DNA of 46,186 nucleotides from Planctomycetia bacterium. GTDB taxonomy: Bacteria > Planctomycetota > Phycisphaerae > FEN-1346. The stretch is from assembly GCA_003170085.1 (NCBI GenBank), contig PMZT01000036.1:1-46186 (forward strand), written 5' to 3'. The translations under genes were made by a program, and so were the position numbers. Below are positions 40,645 through 46,186 of this stretch, piece by piece. The notes beneath the pieces were generated by a model. The model made no database searches and had not been told where the DNA came from. It saw only the letters and a program-made list of their open reading frames with translations. Numbering within the stretch: the first letter of the stretch is position 1; every line of letters starts with the position of its first letter.

Positions 40645-40668
40645 ACGTCACCACAAACGAGGCGGCGC

Positions 40669-43572
40669 CTACGCGCCCGCCGGCGCCTCGGCCGGGGCGA
40701 GCGCGGCGGCGAGAAGCTCCATCGGGTGATAGACCGGCAGGCCGGTGCCGGCGGCGAGTTGCGTGCGGCACATGCCGCAGCTCGTGACCACCGCCTCCGA
40801 GCCGGCGGCGCGGATGCGGTCGATCGTCTCCTTCGCAATCGCCGACGAGGTATCGGCATTCCTTGACTTCAGGCCGTACGTCCCGCCCATGCCGCAGCAC
40901 CGCGCGTTCGAGACCACGAAGCGCACGCCCAGAACCCGCTCGAGCGCCCGGCGCGGCTGCTCTCCGCGGCCCGCGGCCCGCAGGTGGCACGGGGCGTGAT
41001 AGGCGAGTTTCTTCTGGAGAATCGGGCTGCGCGCCGCCTTGAACGCCGCCAGCCGCACCTCGGACTCGGGGGCCGCGATCAGCTCCTCGACGAGCGCGTG
41101 AACATCGATCGTGTGGCCGGCCACGAGGGCGGCGCGCGGATCGCCCTCGGCCATCTCGCGGTAATCCTCGGTCAGCGTGAGGACGCACGACGGGCAGCCG
41201 CTCACGATCGTGTAGCCGGCCTCGACGAGCGGCGCGAGGACGTCAAGGTTGAACTCCATGTCCTTGAGCGCCCCCTTGGCGTCGCCCGCCGAAATCCTGG
41301 GGATGCCGCAGCACTTCTGCACGGGAATGACGATCTCGCAGCCCAGGGCATCCATGACCCGCAGGGCCGCCCGCGCGATGTCCGACTCGTTGAAAAGCTC
41401 GAAGCAGCCGGCGAAGTAGGCGATCCGCCGCACAGGCGCCGGCGATCCCGCCTTCGTCCCCTCGGCGATCGGTTCGGCCTCGAACTCGGGCAGCGGCGCA
41501 TCCGGCCGCACGCCGCCGAGGCCCGACATAAGATACCGCACCGGGTGCCAGCGCAGGAGCGCGTTCGACACGGGCGCCACGGCGCTGCCCAGCCGGCCCA
41601 TCAGCCGCACCCGGAGCATCAGCCGGTCTCGCAGGCCCAACATGCCGCGCCCGGCCAGGTGCTCCTTGTGCCTGAGGACCAGGCCCGGCACGTTCACATG
41701 GCTTGGGCACTCTACGAGACATGTCTTACAGTTGTAGCAGAGGTCGGCGATGCCCTTCATTTTGGCGTCGGCCATGTCGGCGGGCGAAAGGACGCCCGAG
41801 AGCGCCGCCCGAAGCAGGTTCGCCTTGGCGCGCGGCGTGGCCACCTCGTCGCCCCGGACGAGATAGACCGGGCAATACGCGCGGCAGGTGCCGCAACCGT
41901 GGCAACGCCAGAGTTCGGTCCGCCAGACCTCGCGGTCGAAGGCCTCGCCCGTGGTCCGCCACTGGAAATCCGGTCCCATGCGCAGGTCGCCGGTGTAAAC
42001 GCCCCGCTCCCGCGTGATGATCTTGCCGGGGTTCAGGAGGCCCGCGGGGTCCCACAGGCGTTTGATCTCGCCCATGACGGTGTAAAGCTCGCCGAACTGG
42101 AGCTCGAGGTAGCCGCTGCGCGTCAGGCCGTCGCCGTGCTCGCAACTGATCGTGCCGCCCAGGCGCACCGTCAGTTCGGAGACGGCGTCGGCGATGCCCT
42201 TCATCTTGACCACGTCCTCGGCCCGGCGCAGGTCCAGCAGCGGCCGGGCGTGCAGGTTCGAGTCGCCGGCGTGGCCGTAGACGGCGGCCTCGACGTTGAA
42301 GCGTTTGAAGATTTCGCGCAGGCCCTGGATGTACGTCACGAGCTGCTTCGGCGGCACGGTCACGTCTTCGATGAACGGCGTGATGCGCGTGGGCCCGGGC
42401 AGGCGCTGGAGGATCTGCACGGCCCGCTTGCGGACCATCCACAGGCGCTCCTGCTCCTTCGGGTCGTACGCGTCAACGCCGCCGTACGCCAGGCGAAGCT
42501 CGTCGATGATCTTGCGGCGGACAGCGGCGATCGATGCTTCGTTCGCCTCGCGGCTATCGGTCAGGAACTCGACCAGGAGGACCGTGTCGGCCTCCTTCGG
42601 CAGGTACTGCTTCGGCACGCTGCCGTCGGTGCGGACGATATCGAGGAAGTGCTTCTCCATGATCTCGCAGGCGCTCGGGCCGAACGCGAGCACGGGGGCG
42701 ACGGCCTCGCCCGCCTTCTCGAGGCTGTCGAACCAAAGCATGACGCTCGCCCGCTGGCTCGGCTTCGCAACGGCGCGCAGGCCCGCCTCGACGACGATCG
42801 CCAGCGTGCCCTCGGAACCGACGACCAGGCGCGTCAGGTCGATCGTGCCGTCGCGCAACACCTCGAACACGTTGTAGCCGGCGGAATTCTTGCTCGTGTG
42901 CGGCCGGTAGCGGTTGATGAGCGCCGCGTGCTGCGTGAGCAGGCGCCGCGTGCCCGTGACGATCCGCCCCTGGAGGTCCTGGTGCGATTCCATCGCGGCC
43001 AGGCGCGGGTCGCCCGCATCCGTGGGGCGCAGGCGCACCCTCGAGCCGTCGGCCAGCACCACGTCGAGCCACTCCACGTAATCCTTCATCGAGCCGTAGC
43101 GGATGCCGCGGCTGCCGGACGCGTTGTTGCCGAGGTTGCCGCCGATCGTGCAAAACGTTTCGCTCGACGGGTCGGGACCCAGCATCAGGCGGTGCGGCGC
43201 CAGCGACTCGTTCACCACGCCCGTGACGGCGCCCGGTTGCACGCGGATGAACTTCTCGGCGGGGTTGATCTCGAGAATCTGGTTCATGTACTTCGTGAAG
43301 TCGAGCACGATGCCGCGGCCGAGCGCCTGCCCACACAGGCCGGAGCCCGCGCCGCGCGGCGTGATCGAAACGCCCAGCTTGCCGGCCGCCGTAACGGCCT
43401 CGACCACGTCGGACGCATCCTTCGGCACCACCACCGCCAGCGGCATGATCTTGTAGATGCACGCGGCCGTCGCGTAGGCGGTCAGGCTGAAGCGGTCGGT
43501 CAGGAGGTCTCCGGCGATGCGGCCCCGGAGCGCGCGCTCCACGTCCTCGGAGGTTACGGCATCGGTGGCCAT
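40669..43572 (-). CDS. FAD-linked oxidase/Fe-S/CCG fusion dehydrogenase
   Basis: A 967-residue fusion. N-terminal about 1-200 is an FAD-binding PCMH domain (VVPKDASDVVEAV, PRGAGSGLCGQALG, GGNLGNNASGSRGIRYG); about 200-520 is the FAD-oxidase C domain (HAGDSNLHARP, CEHGDGLTRSGYL). Then two 4Fe-4S motifs (CHGCGTCRAYCP and CYNCKTCLVECP). The C-terminus has two CCG domains (CCGIPRISAGD; CCGMGGTYG). It resembles GlcD-GlcF or Dld/D-2-hydroxyglutarate dehydrogenase fusions that oxidise a 2-hydroxy acid and pass electrons via Fe-S/CCG clusters. Substrate uncertain; D-lactate or glycolate type is likely. GGAG precedes the ATG. Confidence 0.9.
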   Translation of the reverse strand: MATDAVTSEDVERALRGRIAGDLLTDRFSLTAYATAACIYKIMPLAVVVPKDASDVVEAVTAAGKLGVSITPRGAGSGLCGQALGRGIVLDFTKYMNQILEINPAEKFIRVQPGAVTGVVNESLAPHRLMLGPDPSSETFCTIGGNLGNNASGSRGIRYGSMKDYVEWLDVVLADGSRVRLRPTDAGDPRLAAMESHQDLQGRIVTGTRRLLTQHAALINRYRPHTSKNSAGYNVFEVLRDGTIDLTRLVVGSEGTLAIVVEAGLRAVAKPSQRASVMLWFDSLEKAGEAVAPVLAFGPSACEIMEKHFLDIVRTDGSVPKQYLPKEADTVLLVEFLTDSREANEASIAAVRRKIIDELRLAYGGVDAYDPKEQERLWMVRKRAVQILQRLPGPTRITPFIEDVTVPPKQLVTYIQGLREIFKRFNVEAAVYGHAGDSNLHARPLLDLRRAEDVVKMKGIADAVSELTVRLGGTISCEHGDGLTRSGYLELQFGELYTVMGEIKRLWDPAGLLNPGKIITRERGVYTGDLRMGPDFQWRTTGEAFDREVWRTELWRCHGCGTCRAYCPVYLVRGDEVATPRAKANLLRAALSGVLSPADMADAKMKGIADLCYNCKTCLVECPSHVNVPGLVLRHKEHLAGRGMLGLRDRLMLRVRLMGRLGSAVAPVSNALLRWHPVRYLMSGLGGVRPDAPLPEFEAEPIAEGTKAGSPAPVRRIAYFAGCFELFNESDIARAALRVMDALGCEIVIPVQKCCGIPRISAGDAKGALKDMEFNLDVLAPLVEAGYTIVSGCPSCVLTLTEDYREMAEGDPRAALVAGHTIDVHALVEELIAAPESEVRLAAFKAARSPILQKKLAYHAPCHLRAAGRGEQPRRALERVLGVRFVVSNARCCGMGGTYGLKSRNADTSSAIAKETIDRIRAAGSEAVVTSCGMCRTQLAAGTGLPVYHPMELLAAALAPAEAPAGA

Positions 43573-43632
43573 GCCACGAAGCTCCAGAAACGCCGCGGCG
43601 ATGCGAAGGCGGCGGCGTCACATCCCCCGCGC

Positions 43633-43661
43633 TTGATTCGCTGCTATAATCGTCATAGTAT
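43633..43661 (+). promoter_or_regulatory. Possible promoter for PP-loop/LarE operon
   Basis: TTGATT, 17 bases, TAGTAT on the plus strand. On the minus strand TTGTAT, 15 bases, TATACT overlaps it and could serve the divergent oxidase gene. The region also holds a partial GGGTGGCATGCC repeat (near 43689). Confidence 0.42.
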
Positions 43662-43796
43662 AGCGCTCGGGCGGCTAATACAAGCCGGGTGGCATGCCTG
43701 CGCAGAACGCGATTGCGGATTGCAAATTTGAAAAAGCGACGTGCGGGCGCCGTTTCAATCCGCAATTCGCAATCCGCAATTGAACGGAGTATTCCA

Positions 43797-44810
43797 TTGA
43801 CCACGGCCATCGGATGCATCTCGGGCGGACTCGACTCGACCCTTGCAGTAGCGCTCATCAAACGCCAGGGGATCGAGGTCATCGCCTTCCACGTGTTGCA
43901 CCTCTGGCACCCGCTGCCCGAGAACCCCGGCGCCAAGCCGCGGGCCGTGGCCACCGCCGAGTCGCTGGGCGTGCGGTGCGTAACGCTCGACGCCGCCCAA
44001 GCCGATCTCGACATGGTGCAGAACCCCAAGCACGGCCTCGGCAAGCGGATGAACCCGTGCATCGACTGCCGCATCTGGTCGCTCGTGCGAGCCAAGGAAC
44101 TCATGCTGGCCGAGGGCGCCGACTTCGTCTTCACGGGCGAAGTGGTCGGGCAGCGGCCGATGTCGCAGCGCCGTCCGACGATGCGGCTGATCGAGAAGGA
44201 ATCGGGCCTCGAGGACCTGCTGCTCAGGCCCCTCTCAGCCAAGTCGCTCACGCCCACGAAGGCCGAGCGCGAGGGCCTGGTCGACCGCGAGCGGCTCATG
44301 GGCATCTCGGGGCGGTCGCGCCGCGAGCAGATGAAGCTGGCGAGCGAGTTGGGCATCACCGATTACCCGTCGCCGGCCGGCGGCTGCCTCGTGACCGACC
44401 CCGCGTTCGCGTTCCGCCTGAAAGAACTCCTGAGCCACGGCCCGCCGAGCGTGGCCGACGTTGAGCTTCTCAAGGTGGGCCGCCACTTCCGCCTGGCCGA
44501 CGGAACGCTCCTCGTGATGGGCCGCTTCGAGAAGGACAACGTCCTGCTGGAGCGGTTCCTTCAGCCGGGCGACGTAAAACTCGAGGCCGCCGAGATTCCC
44601 GGCCCCACGACCTTGCTGCGCGGCAGCGCGAGCGAGGCGAATCTCGCAACCGCGGCGTCGCTGACCCTGAGGTACATCAAGTCTCTGCCGCGCACGCCGT
44701 GGCCGGTCCTCGTGACGCCCGTCGGCGGCCAGCCGCGCCAGGTGCCCGCGGCCCCGGCCGATGATGCCGAGGCGCGGCGGTGGATCATCTCGCCGGAGGA
44801 ACCGAAGTGA
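43797..44810 (+). CDS. MnmA-like PP-loop sulfur transfer protein
   Basis: A 337-residue ATP-pyrophosphatase. The PP-loop SGGLDS is at residues 9-14. MNPCIDC (C88, C91), TGEVVGQRPMSQRR and DYPSPAGGCLVT (C197) match a family distantly related to MnmA/ThiI thiouridylases. Likely adenylates a target and transfers sulfur; whether the target is tRNA is not certain. TTG 43797 is chosen because GGAG lies seven bases upstream and the PP-loop follows at once. The gene is coupled to larE by a GTGA overlap, so the two sulfur-transfer enzymes may work on a common pathway. Confidence 0.82.
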   Translation: MTTAIGCISGGLDSTLAVALIKRQGIEVIAFHVLHLWHPLPENPGAKPRAVATAESLGVRCVTLDAAQADLDMVQNPKHGLGKRMNPCIDCRIWSLVRAKELMLAEGADFVFTGEVVGQRPMSQRRPTMRLIEKESGLEDLLLRPLSAKSLTPTKAEREGLVDRERLMGISGRSRREQMKLASELGITDYPSPAGGCLVTDPAFAFRLKELLSHGPPSVADVELLKVGRHFRLADGTLLVMGRFEKDNVLLERFLQPGDVKLEAAEIPGPTTLLRGSASEANLATAASLTLRYIKSLPRTPWPVLVTPVGGQPRQVPAAPADDAEARRWIISPEEPK

Positions 44811-45643
44811 CGAAGGCCGAACAAGCAGCGAACGATCTGGCGGCCAAGCGCGCGCGGCTGGAGGCGATCCTCAAGGAACTCCGGTCGGTGGCCATCGCGT
44901 TCTCCGGCGGCGTGGACTCTACGTTCCTCGTGGCCGAGGCGCGGCGGGTCCTCGGAAGGAAGAACGTCCTGGCGATCACCGCCAGCAGCGAGACGTACAG
45001 CCGGCGCGAACTCGATGAGGCGCGGGAACTCGCCAAGCGGCTGGACATCGAGCAGGCCGTGATCGAGACCCGCGAACTTGAGATCGAGCACTTCCGCAGC
45101 AATCCGCCCGAGCGGTGCTACTACTGCAAGAAGGAACTGATGGGGCAGATCCTGGCGATCGCGAAGCAGCGCGGCCTTGCCGCCGTGTGCGACGGCGCCA
45201 ACGCCGACGACGCCGGCCAGTGGCGGCCGGGGATGCGGGCCGCGGCGGAGCTGGGCGTCCGGAGCCCGCTGAAGGAGGCGGGCCTGGCGAAGGACGATAT
45301 CCGCACGCTCTCGCGCCAGGAGGGCCTGCCCACGTGGGACCGCCCATCGGCCGCGTGCCTGGCCAGCCGGTTCCCTTATGGCCATACGATCACGGCCGAA
45401 GGGCTGAAGCGCGTCGCCGCGGCCGAGGACGTGCTGCGCGGGCTCGGCTTCACGGGCTTCCGCGTGCGCGATCACGGGACGGTGGCGCGGATCGAGGTCG
45501 CTCCGCAGGACATCGCCAAGGTCGCCGTCGAGCACCGCGAGCGGCTGGTGCGCGACCTCAAGGCCCTCGGCTACGCGTACGTGACCGTGGACCTCCAGGG
45601 CTACCGCTCCGGCGCGATGGATGAAGTGCTGCCGCAGCGATAA
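44807..45643 (+). CDS. larE: LarE-type sulfur transferase
   Basis: A 278-residue enzyme of the LarE family, which sulfurates the nicotinic-acid-derived nickel-pincer nucleotide of LarA-type racemases. PP-loop SGGVDS at 33-38; CYYC at 104-107; SAACLASRFPYG with C184. Besides the single sacrificial cysteine (equivalent to C184) the CxxC pair suggests the three-cysteine type that can carry a [4Fe-4S] cluster. GTG 44807 overlaps the upstream stop (GTGA) and is preceded by GGAGGA. LarB, LarC and LarA are not in the window. Confidence 0.9.
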   Translation: MTKAEQAANDLAAKRARLEAILKELRSVAIAFSGGVDSTFLVAEARRVLGRKNVLAITASSETYSRRELDEARELAKRLDIEQAVIETRELEIEHFRSNPPERCYYCKKELMGQILAIAKQRGLAAVCDGANADDAGQWRPGMRAAAELGVRSPLKEAGLAKDDIRTLSRQEGLPTWDRPSAACLASRFPYGHTITAEGLKRVAAAEDVLRGLGFTGFRVRDHGTVARIEVAPQDIAKVAVEHRERLVRDLKALGYAYVTVDLQGYRSGAMDEVLPQR

Positions 45644-45682
45644 GATGGGAAGCGGGAACAGGGAAGTTGTGGGGGAACGCCC

Positions 45683-46027
45683 ATGAAAGACCTCCTGGAT
45701 TACCCGCTTGCGGCCGTTCGGTCAGCCTTCCGCACCCTCATCGGCTGGACTGCCGTTATGGCAATCACCTCCGTTGGTAGCTTCATCGTGGCTCGCTGCA
45801 TCGAACTAGGCGGTCACGCCCTTGAATTGACGGCACTATATATCCTATTCGATCTGGCTATCCTCGCTTTCTTCCACTGGCCGGTACTCTACGCTTTTAT
45901 GGCTACAGCCATGGGCTGGTCTCTTGGGCTCGTTATCGAATCATTCCGCTTCCGCCTCGTTGTTGCCCTCGTCAATGTGGCGTTATGGGCGGCCATGGCC
46001 GTATGGATGCCGCTCGAACCCCTATAG
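45683..46027 (+). CDS. Small membrane protein, unknown
   Basis: A 114-residue protein with about four hydrophobic segments (LIGWTAVMAITSVGSFIV; LTALYILFDLAILAFF; ALVNVALWAAMAVWM). No catalytic motif. GGGGGAACGCCC precedes ATG, nearly identical to the leader of the orphan membrane protein at 5049-6185. Its base composition is clearly less GC-rich than its neighbours, suggesting separate ancestry. No family recognised. Confidence 0.6.
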   Translation: MKDLLDYPLAAVRSAFRTLIGWTAVMAITSVGSFIVARCIELGGHALELTALYILFDLAILAFFHWPVLYAFMATAMGWSLGLVIESFRFRLVVALVNVALWAAMAVWMPLEPL

Positions 46028-46114
46028 GCCCGCAGGGCCGACTGTGAGTAGCCACGCGGCGCAAGCCCGTGGAAAACGACCCGCAAGACACCCCCCCCTT
46101 TCTCCTTCTTTGAA

Positions 46115-46179
46115 GAGCCCCACCGGGGCGATTGAGATCAGCCGCGCCCGGCACAGGATCAATCGCCCCCCTGGGGCTC
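46115..46179. repeat. Inverted repeat at window end
   Basis: GAGCCCCACCGGGGCGATTGA (46115-46135) and its near inverse TCAATCGCCCCCCTGGGGCTC (46159-46179) enclose 23 bases. An imperfect stem of about 21 bp. Could be another dispersed element; only one copy is visible. Confidence 0.7.
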
Positions 46180-46186
46180 AAAGACG

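Noticed and set aside
40362-40668. SAM riboswitch upstream of the SAM hydrolase-bio operon
   Set aside because: The gap is filled by dispersed repeats and no SAM-riboswitch core was found.
40984-43731. 915-residue plus-strand ORF
   Set aside because: Antisense of the FAD/Fe-S fusion; no recognisable domain and biased composition.

Overview
The window reads as a piece of a high-GC planctomycete chromosome or metagenome bin. This is an inference from gene content: three Tat-exported Gfo/Idh/MocA oxidoreductases, four secreted DUF1080 (3-keto-disaccharide hydrolase family) proteins, a ThuA-like protein, a secreted HEAT-repeat/sugar-isomerase fusion, discoidin-domain proteins and a membrane-anchored multihaem cytochrome c. 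This mixture is typical of Planctomycetota such as Phycisphaerae-like lineages. No rRNA or ribosomal protein gene is present to fix the taxon.

Layout. (1) 1-8 kb is regulatory: a NarL-type response regulator, a PAS/HisKA histidine kinase and a FliA-like sigma factor on the plus strand, then a minus-strand island of five small or unrecognised genes (3428-6185), then a receiver/HisKA_3 kinase. (2) 8-9.5 kb holds an NCS1-type nucleobase permease ending in a clear terminator. (3) 9.6-20.9 kb, plus strand: two tandem Tat-dependent Gfo/Idh proteins, the HEAT-isomerase fusion with a terminator, then an operon of a third Tat-dependent Gfo/Idh protein, a seven-haem cytochrome c, a cytochrome b and a family 2 glycosyltransferase. 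(4) 21.2-27.9 kb, minus strand: a tightly packed operon of a discoidin-like protein, an Agl23/GT39-like membrane glycosyltransferase, ApbE and three DUF1080 paralogues. (5) 28.2-30.9 kb, plus strand: ThuA-like, a fourth DUF1080 and a metal-dependent cyclase. (6) 31.0-37.4 kb, minus strand: an AzgA-like purine permease, a ferredoxin, an ArsR-type repressor, a GH35-like glycosidase with a discoidin partner, and tRNA-Val. (7) 37.4-43.6 kb, minus strand: bioD, bioA and a DUF62 SAM hydrolase joined by ATGA overlaps, then a large FAD/Fe-S oxidase. (8) 43.8-46.0 kb, plus strand: an MnmA-like PP-loop protein, LarE and a small membrane protein.

Working together. Sections 3-5 look like one cell-envelope carbohydrate system. 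Tat-exported dehydrogenases would oxidise a glycoside to a keto-glycoside; DUF1080, ThuA-like and isomerase-like proteins would process the keto sugar; the multihaem c/b pair, co-transcribed with one dehydrogenase, could pass electrons to or from the quinone pool. The family assignments are established; the electron link is inference.

Non-coding content is unusually rich. It includes several families of dispersed palindromic repeats (one with about 56-bp terminal inverted repeats, one about 90 bp long present in opposite orientations), a 107-bp direct repeat that appears to carry the relic 3' end of a lost DUF1080 copy, four likely terminators or terminator-like hairpins, and several sigma70-like promoters.
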